Below are positions 7,079-15,374 of a stretch of DNA of 30,804 nt, piece by piece (within the stretch, counting starts at the first letter, position 1; each line of letters starts with the position of its first letter). Below the pieces are notes generated by a model. That model saw nothing but the letters and a program-made list of their open reading frames with translations, was not told the origin of the DNA and did no database searches. The DNA is from Myxococcales bacterium (lineage in GTDB: Bacteria > Myxococcota > Polyangia > Nannocystales > Nannocystaceae), in assembly GCA_016793465.1 (NCBI GenBank), contig JAEUJW010000005.1:1-30804 (forward strand). The letters are read 5' to 3'. Position numbers and translations under genes: made by a program.

Positions 7079-7969
7079 TCAGCCGCGTCCCGCAGGGCGC
7101 CGACGAGCGGCCGTGGTGCGCTGCGACCACGCGACGCGGGTCCGGCTGAGCAGGGCCATGGCGAGACCGCCGGCCAGGACGAGGGCGCCCGAGATCAAGA
7201 GCGCGGTCGCGGGCGCGTAGTTCGGCCCGGCGAACATCGTCGGCTGCTCCGAGTTGTCGTACTTGTGGTCAAGGATCTTGCTGCGCTCCTTTAAAAAGAG
7301 GAACGCCGAGCCCGAAAGACCCGCGACGCCGAGCGACATGACGGCGATGCCTCCCCCGAGGAGTCCCGGGCGGCCGGGCCTGACGCGCGCGACGACGTCG
7401 CCGTTGTACTCGGACAGCGAGAACTCCCTCGACTTGGTGACGCGCTTGCCGTCGAAGAAGAACGACTGGCCGCGGCTGCCGTCGACCACCAGATCGCAGG
7501 GGGCGACGCACACCGGGCGGATCGCGTCGGCCGAGAACGGGCCCATGATGAAGGAGTGGACCTCGCCGGCGACCTCGAACAGCTTGAGGTCGACGGGCCG
7601 GGTCAGCTCGATGTGCAAGCGCGGCGCGCCGGGCTTGGCGTGGACGGCCTCGTGCGCGCCAACGGCCGCGACCTCGGTCCGGGTGCCGCCCTGCTCGATG
7701 CTGGTGAGCTCGGACCAGGCGAAGCGCCGGGTCTCGCCGGTCGCGGCGGACGACACGGTCACCGAGTCGCCGGGGAGAACCTCGAGGATCCGGCCGCGCA
7801 CCATGCCGCCGTTCTTGAGCTGGACGACGTCGTCCGTGCTTGCCGGCGGGGTAGAGGTGGCGGGCTGCGCGGGCGGTGGCGAGGCGGCGACGTGGGCAGG
7901 CAGACCGCCCAGGGCGAGCGGGAGCACGAGTAACGCGATGGCGTGACGACGCCTTGATTGGTTCGACAT
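7079..7969 (-). CDS. exported membrane protein of unknown function
   Basis: The 296-aa product starts at ATG 7969 with GGAG 8 bases upstream. It has a signal peptide (about residues 1-28, RRRHAIALLVLPLALGGLPA), a Pro/Thr linker, and a small beta domain at about 45-90 (VVQLKNGGMVRGRILEVLPG), matched in plan by the broken gene at 1241-1964. A central beta-rich section follows with PCDLVVDGSRGQSFFFDGKR, similar in style to PEGA-type surface domains, then two membrane helices near residues 198-220 and 250-275. It is the last gene of a minus-strand operon with a lipoprotein, a Ser/Thr kinase and another exported membrane protein, 44 bases behind its neighbour. The likely location is the inner membrane with its domains in the periplasm. 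The role is unknown; the context suggests an envelope-related function tied to kinase signalling. Confidence 0.85.
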   Translation of the reverse strand: MSNQSRRRHAIALLVLPLALGGLPAHVAASPPPAQPATSTPPASTDDVVQLKNGGMVRGRILEVLPGDSVTVSSAATGETRRFAWSELTSIEQGGTRTEVAAVGAHEAVHAKPGAPRLHIELTRPVDLKLFEVAGEVHSFIMGPFSADAIRPVCVAPCDLVVDGSRGQSFFFDGKRVTKSREFSLSEYNGDVVARVRPGRPGLLGGGIAVMSLGVAGLSGSAFLFLKERSKILDHKYDNSEQPTMFAGPNYAPATALLISGALVLAGGLAMALLSRTRVAWSQRTTAARRRPAGRG

Positions 7970-8013
7970 GATCAACACTCCGTGTTGGTGAATGGATGCT
8001 GCAGCGCGGGAAA

Positions 8014-8955
8014 TCAGCGGAGGGCGCCCTTGGCGCGGATGGTGACAGGGCCGGACATGGTGACCGACACCGTGAGGCCGTCCTCGACCCGGCTGCCGGA
8101 GAACTGGATCGAGCCCGAGAGCGAGCTTTCGATCTCCATCGCCCGCTCGATGGAACGACGCTCCCTCCCGTGAAGCGTCATCGTGAAGGCGAGCTCGCCG
8201 AAGTCCTCGTCCGGCACCGTGCCGCCGATCTCGCCGCGGACCTCGATCTCCGCGATCGTCTCCTCTGGCAGCGCCTCGACGGCGACGAACTTGCTCGTCA
8301 TCTCGCCCCGCGTCACGTTGAACTCGCTCTCCATCCAGCGCCGGAGGTCTGCCCCGGTCAACGTCCACGATTCGCCGAGCTTGATCGCCGTCGGGTAGAA
8401 GATGTCGTCGAGCGGCGGATCCTCGAGTACGACGGCCAGCTCCGGCGACGGCGGGGCGCCGACGAGCTTCCGCGTCCATTTCCCACCCTGGAGCTCGATG
8501 AGCTCGGCGCGGCCGTGCAGCTCGCCGAACTCCTCCTCGGTCTCCTCCGTGTCGGCGCTGCCGGGCACGCTCATGCGCGTCGTCGTTGTCGTCTTGTCGA
8601 GGACATGGACGAGACGCCCCTGACGGATCAGACCGTCGCGGACGTCGTGGATCTCGAGGTCTTCGGTGTTCTGTACGCGCATGGTCATCGTCCCGGAGAC
8701 CGTGATCGGCCCGGCCTTGACGGTGAGCTGGGCCGCCTCCATGTCGATGATCCCCTCAGTGTGGCGCGTCCGCCCCTTCATGGGGTTGCCGCGGAGGTTG
8801 AACGTGCCAGGCTGGTTGGGCTTAACCAGGTTCGTGTCCATCGGGGGGGCCGGCCCTTCGTGCCGCTCCCTGGCGACCTGGCCCGACGTCTCGCACGCGA
8901 GCACGAGGGCCGGAAAAAGACAAAAGCAGTAGCTACGCCGTCGTAGGATCGGCAT
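8014..8955 (-). CDS. lipoprotein of unknown function
   Basis: The 313-aa product begins MPILRRRSYCFCLFPALVLAC, a type II signal peptide with lipobox V-L-A-C and lipidated Cys21. The ATG at 8955 follows an AGG box 5 bases upstream; a GTG two codons earlier is an alternative. The mature part is acidic and beta-rich, without membrane helices, and reads like a periplasmic domain of repeated strands (AQLTVKAGPITVSGTMTMRV; FGELHGRAELIELQGGKW; SLSGSIQFSGSRVEDGLTV). The strand pattern suggests a duplicated lipocalin- or LolA-like sheet, but I cannot name the family. It lies 51 bases behind the kinase gene and 44 before the next gene, in one operon. Confidence 0.85.
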   Translation of the reverse strand: MPILRRRSYCFCLFPALVLACETSGQVARERHEGPAPPMDTNLVKPNQPGTFNLRGNPMKGRTRHTEGIIDMEAAQLTVKAGPITVSGTMTMRVQNTEDLEIHDVRDGLIRQGRLVHVLDKTTTTTRMSVPGSADTEETEEEFGELHGRAELIELQGGKWTRKLVGAPPSPELAVVLEDPPLDDIFYPTAIKLGESWTLTGADLRRWMESEFNVTRGEMTSKFVAVEALPEETIAEIEVRGEIGGTVPDEDFGELAFTMTLHGRERRSIERAMEIESSLSGSIQFSGSRVEDGLTVSVTMSGPVTIRAKGALR

Positions 8956-9006
8956 GTACACCTCGACTGATTGTTGGGGGGTGGGGGGAGAGGGTGCTGG
9001 AGAAAA

Positions 9007-10644
9007 TTACAATTTGAAGGCGAGGCGCTCGTCGCGGGCGAGCTTGGTCTGCGCAGCGACGCGGCCGACGCAGGCACCGAAGTCACCCCGGGCCGTGTGC
9101 CCGCTGAAGAGGATCCGCGTCTGCCCGTCGCGGTCCGCATCGACCGTGACCGTCGACTTCGAGAACGGGAGCAGCGGCTTGCAGCGGAGGATCTGGCTCC
9201 GCACGCGGGACACCCGGCTGTCGCCCTTCTTCTTACTAGCCTTAAGCGGTGTGACCGACGTGTAGTCGGGCTCGGGCGAAGCCGGCAGAGGAAGGGACGC
9301 GGGCCGCGCTGTCGGCGGGGGGCGATGGATCGCGGCGGTGTTGGTTTCGTCCGGCGGGGCCGTGTTCATCGCCTGCGCGGCGACGGAGAACCCGTCCTGC
9401 GCGGTGCTCACCCGCCACACGACCCCGAGCGCCGCGAGGCACAGGACGAGCCCGGTGCACACGCCGGCGATGACCTGCGCGCGCGAGGGGGTTCGCCGGG
9501 TATCGCTCCACACGGGGTCTGCTGGCGGATCCGGGGGTTCGCGTTCGCCTGCATCGCCGGCATCTTCCTGGCGGAGCAGATCGGAGACCGGCGTCGCCGG
9601 TAGCAGGTCGTGCGCACCGGCCGGCTCGGGCGCCGCGATCGGGGTCGCCGGAGACGCCTCATGCACGGGCGGGATGGGATCCTCCGCCGGCATCGGCGTC
9701 GCCGGAGGAATCGCGATCGCCGGGGCGTGGTCCGGTTGCGCGAGCGCGTCGCGGAGCGCCCCGGCCATGGCGGCCGCGGTGGGAAAGCGATCGTCGACGT
9801 CGCTGAGCGCGCGCATCACGATCGCGTCGATCGCCATGGGGATGCGCGCGCCGGGGGCCATGATGCTGGGCGCCGGGATGCCGAGCTCGTCGGGCGCGAG
9901 GCTGATGTCGGGGACCAGGCGCGTCGTCAGCAGGAAGTACATCAGCGCGCCGACCGAGTAGAGGTCGGCGCGGGGGTCGGGCTCGAGGCCGGCGAGGCGC
10001 TCGGGGGCGATGAAGCCGGGAGTCCCGTGGATCTCGCTCGGCGGCTCGGGTGCCAGAGTGAGGCGGCTGCAGCCGCGCGCGCTGGCGAAGCCGAGGTCGA
10101 TGACCTTGGCGAAGTCGTGGCCGAGCGTCGTCTGCTGGACGATGACGTTGTCCGGCTGGATGTCCCCGTGCAACACGTGCTCCTCGTGCAGCTTGGCGAG
10201 CGCGTCGAGGACCTGCAGGACGATCGTGCCGAGGCGTCGCCACGGCATCGGGCGCATGGCGGCGACCTGGCTGAGCCGCTCGCCGGGGACCAGTTCGAAC
10301 ACGATGAAGGGCGTGCCGTTGCGCTGCTGACCGTAGTAGTGGGCGCGGAGCAGGTGCGGGTGGACGATGCGGGCGGCGAGGCGGCCCTCCTGCCCGAAGT
10401 AGCGGACGGCCTCGGCGTCGTCGCGCAGGCTCTTGTGCAGCACCTTGACCGCGACGTAGCTCTTGGTCTCGCGGTCGAGCGCGCGGTACACGGCGGCTGT
10501 CGCACCGGCGCCGATCGGGGCGAGCAGCTCGAAGCGCTTACCAAACACCCGCCCGGTGTCGTCCGCCATGCGCACGTCGGACATGTACGCGATCTGGATG
10601 TTGGGGTCGGCCTTGGCCCGGGGCGGGGTCCACTGAACTTCCAT
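9007..10644 (-). CDS. membrane Ser/Thr protein kinase with periplasmic tail
   Basis: The 545-aa protein is a Hanks-type (PknB-like) kinase. The kinase domain spans about residues 38-300: glycine loop IGAGATAAV (44-52), catalytic Lys67 in VAVKVL, helix-C Glu86, catalytic loop HGDIQPDN (159-166) with Asp161 and Asn166, the metal-binding triplet as DLG (183-185) rather than DFG, and APE at 213-215. HGD replaces the usual HRD, placing it with RD-minus kinases that often need no activation-loop phosphorylation. A Pro/Ala/Asp linker leads to one membrane helix (about 391-412), then a periplasmic tail whose last 60 residues (CKPLLPFSKSTVTVDADRDG and on) resemble the TonB-C/AgmX-like domain of myxobacterial surface proteins. 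Its ATG lies 2 bases after the stop of the upstream gene, implying translational coupling. It probably signals envelope state to the cytoplasm. Confidence 0.93.
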   Translation of the reverse strand: MEVQWTPPRAKADPNIQIAYMSDVRMADDTGRVFGKRFELLAPIGAGATAAVYRALDRETKSYVAVKVLHKSLRDDAEAVRYFGQEGRLAARIVHPHLLRAHYYGQQRNGTPFIVFELVPGERLSQVAAMRPMPWRRLGTIVLQVLDALAKLHEEHVLHGDIQPDNVIVQQTTLGHDFAKVIDLGFASARGCSRLTLAPEPPSEIHGTPGFIAPERLAGLEPDPRADLYSVGALMYFLLTTRLVPDISLAPDELGIPAPSIMAPGARIPMAIDAIVMRALSDVDDRFPTAAAMAGALRDALAQPDHAPAIAIPPATPMPAEDPIPPVHEASPATPIAAPEPAGAHDLLPATPVSDLLRQEDAGDAGEREPPDPPADPVWSDTRRTPSRAQVIAGVCTGLVLCLAALGVVWRVSTAQDGFSVAAQAMNTAPPDETNTAAIHRPPPTARPASLPLPASPEPDYTSVTPLKASKKKGDSRVSRVRSQILRCKPLLPFSKSTVTVDADRDGQTRILFSGHTARGDFGACVGRVAAQTKLARDERLAFKL

Positions 10645-10646
10645 TT

Positions 10647-11561
10647 TCAGAACTCCAGACGCAGCCGCGCGCCGAGGATGGGGCCGGTGACGGGGATGAA
10701 CGAGAGGCGGCGCAGCCTGCGACGGTGAGCGTCGACGCCGAGCAGCGTCACCCCGGTGACGAACGAGGCGGCGCCGAGGCTGCCGGCGACGATGGCCCGA
10801 CGGTTCGCGGCGGCGCCGGTGTGTTTGAGATCGGCGAGCTGATCTTCCAGCGAGTTCGGGGCGGCGCCGGGGGCCGCGGCCGCGAACAGGTTGTCGCGGG
10901 CGGCCTGGTTCACCTCCCCGATCGCCAGCTCGGCCGACGTCCAGACGCCGAACCCGAGGCTCAGCGCGAACAACGTCCAGCCCGCGATCTTCAATTTGGG
11001 CCGTGATGGCGACGGCGCGTCGATCTGGGCCGTGGCGGCCGGGACCGTGGTCGTTGGGACCGACGGTGGCACCGACGCGCTCGCGGGTTCCGGCGCAGGC
11101 GTCGGCTCGGGCTCGGGCGGCTTGCTCGCACAGCTCCGACCGCCGATCTCCGCGCGGGCTTCCACGAGAGCCTTCTGCGCGTCGCGGCGATCATAGGGGC
11201 GCTCGCCGGGGGCGACGTGATGGTCGAGGTAATTGAGGAAGCGGATCATCATGCGGGCCTCGCCGCAGAGGTGCTTCACGTCGCCGGTCTGGGCGTAGGC
11301 GTCGCGGAACGAGTAGCCGGCGTCGAACGCCATCACGGCCCGCGCCTCCAGGGCCTCCGGCGCGTCCGGCAGGGCGTCGTAGGCGGCGAGGCAGCGCTCG
11401 GCCGCCTGCACGTGCTCGCCCGCCTCGCGGTGCTTGTGGCACGCGGCCTGCTCGCGAAACGAAGGTGTCTCCGTCCCGGCGCGCGCGAGGGTCGGCGTGA
11501 CCGCCAACATGAAGGCGACGACGGTCACGCAACGACGTCGAACGAGGGGGGGCCCGTCCAT
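10647..11561 (-). CDS. exported TPR-like protein with two membrane segments
   Basis: The 304-aa product starts at ATG 11561 with a signal peptide (MDGPPLVRRRCVTVVAFMLA, cleavage near TLARA). Residues about 30-140 form helical hairpins of TPR style (EQAACHKHREAGEHVQAAER; ALEARAVMAFDAGYSFRDAY). A Pro/Ala/Thr linker follows, then a hydrophobic helix near 187-205, a short loop and a second helix near 250-270, ending in the beta-strand ILGARLRLEF. The Phe-ending strand resembles the C-terminal signal of outer-membrane proteins, but the two hydrophobic helices favour the inner membrane. This is the first gene of the kinase operon and ends 2 bases before the kinase start, so its product is a likely partner or input for the kinase. 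The divergent propeller lipoprotein gene shares its promoter region. Confidence 0.85.
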   Translation of the reverse strand: MDGPPLVRRRCVTVVAFMLAVTPTLARAGTETPSFREQAACHKHREAGEHVQAAERCLAAYDALPDAPEALEARAVMAFDAGYSFRDAYAQTGDVKHLCGEARMMIRFLNYLDHHVAPGERPYDRRDAQKALVEARAEIGGRSCASKPPEPEPTPAPEPASASVPPSVPTTTVPAATAQIDAPSPSRPKLKIAGWTLFALSLGFGVWTSAELAIGEVNQAARDNLFAAAAPGAAPNSLEDQLADLKHTGAAANRRAIVAGSLGAASFVTGVTLLGVDAHRRRLRRLSFIPVTGPILGARLRLEF

Positions 11562-11654
11562 GGACGTCACCGTACCGGGAGCCGCGAAGGTTGCCAAGAC
11601 CAAGCGGCATAATTCTGCGTGACAGGGCGCCTGGTGCCGGGTTAGCGTGGCCGT
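11562..11654. promoter_or_regulatory. divergent promoter region
   Basis: These 93 bases separate the start of the kinase operon on the minus strand from the GTG start of a plus-strand lipoprotein gene, so both promoters must lie here or slightly inside the genes. No clear -35/-10 pairs were found by eye. Confidence 0.4.
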
Positions 11655-13385
11655 GTGGCGACGCTAACTACTCAAAGGCCCGGCAAGAAAATCATCCCGC
11701 TCGGCATGGGGATTCTGCTCGCCGGGGGGTGCATCCCTGGTTATCAGGACACGCCCATCCCCCCCTGCTTCTTCGCCGACGACCCCGATCCGGCGTGCCA
11801 GTCGGGGCAAGGACACGACGGCTCCGGCACCGGCGGGGGCGTGCCGACCACGGGAACGGCGTTCCCCGGCGACGGTTCGGGCGTCGAGGACTCCGAGAGT
11901 CAGGGCCCCGGCGACGACACGGACACCAGCGAGGTCGACGTCGAGACCACAACGGGTAGCGGCGGCAGCGAGTCGTCCGGCTCCGCGGTGGAGCCGGTGC
12001 CGGAGATTGTCGACCTGGACCTGGACCCCGACGCCCCGAAGTCGGCCGGGCCCGTGACGGTGAGGGTCCAGGTCGAGAACGCCGTGGAGGTCTGGATGAC
12101 GGTCGACGACGGCGGCGAGGTCGCCCTCGAGCCCGTCGGCGACGACGGGACCGAGTTCGTCGGCGAGATCGCCGTGCTCGGCGAGTCCTGGAACGGGTCA
12201 CACACGGTCTCGGCGGTCGCCCGCGCCGGCGAGCTCGAGAGCCTGCCGTGGGAGGCGATGTTCACCGTGACTGCCCCGGCGGCGGGGACCGAGGCGTGGA
12301 AGGTGATGAACTCGATCACGCCGAGTTTTGGGAACGCGGTCGCTGTCGACGCCCAGGGCGACGTCTACGAGTTGATCACCGACGTGGGGAACCCGGATGC
12401 GCGGTGCCACGTCCAGCGCCGTGACGCTCAAGGGGAGCCCGTGTGGCCGCAGGAGTCGGTGCAGCTTGCGGACGGCACGCCCTGCGTCGGCGAGGAGATC
12501 GAGGTCGGCCCCGACGGCGATGTCTGGGTGCTGGTCAACACCGTGGTGGAGGACGTCAACCGCTGGCAGCTCTTCCATCTGGCTCCGGACGGGACGCTGC
12601 TGGACGAGCCGCAGATCGGCGGGTTCGAGGAGTTCGGGCGAGGGCTCGACGTGAACGAGGCGGGCGACGTGCTCCTGTGCGGGACGGGACCAGGCGTCGA
12701 GGTACCGGACGCGTGGGTCAAGCTGTTGCCGATTGTCGGTGTCGGATGGAAGGTTCCCTGGGTCTACGAGCTCGGCAACAAGAAGTTTGACGAGCGCGCC
12801 AAGGGGTGCGCATTCGTCGAGGATCGCATCGTGGTCGTCGGCGAGGTGTTCGGCAAGCACGAGCCGAACGATATGAAGCAGTTTAGCCGCGGATTCGTTG
12901 TAGAACTCGGCGTCAACGGCGTGAAGCTTGCCCAGGACGTTGCGACAGGTTTACCGGCGTTGCAGAGCGGTCACGAGGCGGTGGCCCCGGACGGTGACGG
13001 TGGGTATGTGGCCGTCGGTTATACGTGCGACACGAAGGAGGTCCCGTGCACCCCAAAGAAGGGCGTCGTGAAGTGGTTCTCGTTTGATGCCCTGCTGGCT
13101 GGGGAACACCCGGTTCTTCAGGCGATGACGGTGTGGGATGTAGCGACGAGCCTGACAGGCGGCGTGGTCGTAGCCGCCCAGGCGCACAACAAATCGACGG
13201 GTTTCCTGGTTCAGGCGTGGGCGTCTGATTCAGAAGATCCCTTCTGGGAGTACCAGGGAGCGCTCAGCAGCGTTCAAGTCGCTACCGGGATCGCGGTTGG
13301 TTCCTGTGGTCCCATTTGGGCGGGCGGCTATTACCTCGACGGTAATACCCTCTCCGCCGGGGTCGTGCGGCTACACCCCTACTAA
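11655..13385 (+). CDS. lipoprotein with Ig-like domain and beta-propeller
   Basis: The 576-aa product begins at GTG 11655. A signal peptide ends in ILLAGGC, giving lipidated Cys26; the lipobox is slightly off consensus (A-G-G-C). Residues 27-110 are a Gly/Ser/Asp/Thr-rich linker, typical of myxobacterial surface lipoproteins. Residues about 112-205 look like one Ig-like fold (APKSAGPVTVRVQVENAVEV). From about 210 to the end, a recurring pattern of the type h-x-V-x-x-x-G-D-V-h (AVAVDAQGDVYELI, EIEVGPDGDVWVLV, GLDVNEAGDVLLCG, EAVAPDGDGGYVAVG) matches SBBP-type beta-propeller blades, usually protein- or carbohydrate-binding platforms. No catalytic motif is seen. Its stop overlaps the stop of the convergent gene by three bases, so the two share a terminator region. 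Confidence 0.88.
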   Translation: MATLTTQRPGKKIIPLGMGILLAGGCIPGYQDTPIPPCFFADDPDPACQSGQGHDGSGTGGGVPTTGTAFPGDGSGVEDSESQGPGDDTDTSEVDVETTTGSGGSESSGSAVEPVPEIVDLDLDPDAPKSAGPVTVRVQVENAVEVWMTVDDGGEVALEPVGDDGTEFVGEIAVLGESWNGSHTVSAVARAGELESLPWEAMFTVTAPAAGTEAWKVMNSITPSFGNAVAVDAQGDVYELITDVGNPDARCHVQRRDAQGEPVWPQESVQLADGTPCVGEEIEVGPDGDVWVLVNTVVEDVNRWQLFHLAPDGTLLDEPQIGGFEEFGRGLDVNEAGDVLLCGTGPGVEVPDAWVKLLPIVGVGWKVPWVYELGNKKFDERAKGCAFVEDRIVVVGEVFGKHEPNDMKQFSRGFVVELGVNGVKLAQDVATGLPALQSGHEAVAPDGDGGYVAVGYTCDTKEVPCTPKKGVVKWFSFDALLAGEHPVLQAMTVWDVATSLTGGVVVAAQAHNKSTGFLVQAWASDSEDPFWEYQGALSSVQVATGIAVGSCGPIWAGGYYLDGNTLSAGVVRLHPY

Positions 13386-14473
13386 CCCGGCACGAACAGG
13401 CTGCAGGCGTCCAGGGCGAGCACGGCGGCCTTGTCGAAGGCGTCGCCGAAGTCCTCGAGGGTCAGGTGCTCGAGGATGCTGTTGGGGAACGATGGGATAA
13501 GGTTACAGAGTCGAATATCTGGATCTGGCGTCGGCAGGCAGTCATCACCAGCAATAATACCGAGCGCGACGATCGCGTTGAGGTCGCCGTGCTTGGCATC
13601 CACGACTGCCTGTCGCCAGTCTTCCCAGGGGAGATCTTCGGAGTCCCCACCGCCCGGGTTATCCTCAGGGCCGATCATCGTCAGCACGAGGAGCGCGTCA
13701 TCGCGCAAGAATCCTGCGTTGCATCCCCCGGGCGCGGGCTCGAGCGCGTTGAACTTGGGGCTGACGGCCGCGACTAGCGCATCGCCCATCTTATTCTGGC
13801 CCCACGTGCCGACGCGGGCGATGCATTCGAACGCCTCTTCGATATTGGGTGTGTCTTTCGTGATGTAGCGATGCTCACCCAGATCGCACGGCTTGTCTGC
13901 GGCGTTGGGGCCCGCATTGAACACCGTTCCGGCTCCCAGGGCGAGATCGCACTCCGTCGGCCAGTAGCCGCAGGGATATGTGGGATCGATGTCGCAGGAA
14001 TCTGGGCACTGATCGAATTCACACTCCTCGACCCACCACGTCTTCTCGCTGTCAACCACCATGATGTGCACGTCGAAGTCATCGAACTCGGCCTGGATCG
14101 TGGCGATGAAGTCTGGCGCGGCAGCGACGAGTTGATCTTGTGCCGGGCCCATGATCCCGGCGCGCGAGATGACGAACAGGAAATCGATCTTGCCCTTGCA
14201 GCCCGGTGGGTCGGGGTCGAAGTCAGGCGGCGTGCCCATGTCCAGCGTGGTCGCGTCGCTGCCAGCCGTGGACGCGCTGCTGTCCCCGGAGCTGCCGGAG
14301 GAGCCTCCGGACGAACTGGATGACCCGCTCGACGTGGACGACGACTCGCCCGAGCTCGCGTCGCCGGGTGGAGTCGTCACGCCGGAGCCGGAGAAGCTGG
14401 TCGACATCTCGCTCGGCCCGTTGCAGGCGACCGCTGCGAGGGCGGCGACGAGGGCGCTGCGGACCAGGGGCAT
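13382..14473 (-). CDS. lipoprotein with degenerate von Willebrand A-like domain
   Basis: The 363-aa product starts at ATG 14473 (MPLVRSALVAALAAVAC), with lipobox V-A-A-C and a Ser/Gly-rich linker to about residue 75. The region KGKIDFLFVISRAGIMGPAQ aligns with the opening of VWA domains in related myxobacterial lipoproteins, where D-x-S-x-S forms the metal site (MIDAS). Here the Asp and both Ser positions are replaced (S-R-A-G-I), so metal-dependent binding is probably lost. Downstream come a Cys-rich insertion (EECEFDQCPDSCDIDPTYPC) and a later strand LLVLTMIGPEDNP typical of VWA. It is probably an outer-surface adhesion or binding protein. It lies 112 bases downstream of the immunity-like gene on the same strand but has its own signal peptide and no clear link to the toxin module. 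Confidence 0.82.
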   Translation of the reverse strand: MPLVRSALVAALAAVACNGPSEMSTSFSGSGVTTPPGDASSGESSSTSSGSSSSSGGSSGSSGDSSASTAGSDATTLDMGTPPDFDPDPPGCKGKIDFLFVISRAGIMGPAQDQLVAAAPDFIATIQAEFDDFDVHIMVVDSEKTWWVEECEFDQCPDSCDIDPTYPCGYWPTECDLALGAGTVFNAGPNAADKPCDLGEHRYITKDTPNIEEAFECIARVGTWGQNKMGDALVAAVSPKFNALEPAPGGCNAGFLRDDALLVLTMIGPEDNPGGGDSEDLPWEDWRQAVVDAKHGDLNAIVALGIIAGDDCLPTPDPDIRLCNLIPSFPNSILEHLTLEDFGDAFDKAAVLALDACSLFVPG

Positions 14474-14585
14474 GACGGGCGAGCTTAGCGCGACATCGCT
14501 CCGGAGCCAAGACTCGGGAGGCTCCGCTTGCGCTGCTGGCGGCCTGGCTGGGGGAAAAAGATGCATGAGGTTGTGGTCTCCAGCG

Positions 14586-15374
14586 TCACGGGGCGGCGCC
14601 CGTGATCACGGTGCCCCAGCCGTCGTAGGTTCCTTCGCGGGGCAGTACGACGTTCAGTATCTCCGCGCAGAACTCGTCGGGTCGTCCGTTCGCCAACGTG
14701 TCGACGCGATGGAAGTCGAGCGCCCAGCGCTGGTGGGGGGTCTCCACCAGCTTCGCCTCGTCGGTGCGGTAACCGAGGCCCTGCAGCTCTGCCGCTGCGG
14801 TCGCGGCCTGTTCGGGCGAGCGAAAGTAAGCTCGATGATCGATCTCCCGCGGCACTTCGAGTCGATCGCCCCTCGATTCCAAGTCTTCCAGCAGCTTCCG
14901 GTTGGCCATCGCTTCGAACGATAGTTTGTCCGGGTACAAAAACCCGGTGAAGTAGTCCCAAGTGGGATCGTCCTCCGCCATCCATTCCCACGCGTAGGGG
15001 CCGAGGTCGCCGATGATCGGCGCGAGGTCGTCTATACGCCCGGCCTGTTCGGCGGGGAGATAGAAGACGTATGTGGCGTGACCCTCACAGGTGAAGCGAC
15101 CCACGTAGATCCCATCCAGCGCGGCTGATACACGCCCGGAGATTGCGTCCTCAACCTCGCCCATTGCGGCGAGCTCCGAGGCATCTTGAAGCCCATCCTC
15201 GCGCGGTCGTAGTAATCTGACTCGCACCTGAAGGCGAAGAGGATGGCCTCGGACGGGCACATGCGGGCACACTCCCATATCGAGGACAAAGGTCGCGGGA
15301 GAGCCATCGACGCTCGTCATGTAGACATCGAATTGCGGCTGCCAGGTCCGGGCTGCGTCTGTCGTCTGGTTCAT
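14586..15374 (-). CDS. DUF695 + RraB-like protein, probable immunity protein
   Basis: The 262-aa protein has two domains. Residues about 10-120 (WQPQFDVYMTSVDGSPATFV, later GIYVGRFTCEGHATYVFYLP) fit the DUF695 pattern, and residues about 165-262 (REIDHRAYFRSPEQAATAAA to YDGWGTVI) fit RraB, the fold of the regulator of RNase E activity. This combination is frequent next to polymorphic toxins. There is no signal peptide, so it is cytoplasmic. Its ATG overlaps the TGA of the Rhs toxin gene (ATGA at 15371-15374), giving translational coupling directly behind a C-terminal nuclease domain, which is the usual toxin-immunity order. I infer that it neutralises the Tox-URI2-like nuclease. Which of its two domains binds the toxin cannot be told from sequence. 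Confidence 0.85.
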   Translation of the reverse strand: MNQTTDAARTWQPQFDVYMTSVDGSPATFVLDMGVCPHVPVRGHPLRLQVRVRLLRPREDGLQDASELAAMGEVEDAISGRVSAALDGIYVGRFTCEGHATYVFYLPAEQAGRIDDLAPIIGDLGPYAWEWMAEDDPTWDYFTGFLYPDKLSFEAMANRKLLEDLESRGDRLEVPREIDHRAYFRSPEQAATAAAELQGLGYRTDEAKLVETPHQRWALDFHRVDTLANGRPDEFCAEILNVVLPREGTYDGWGTVITGAAP

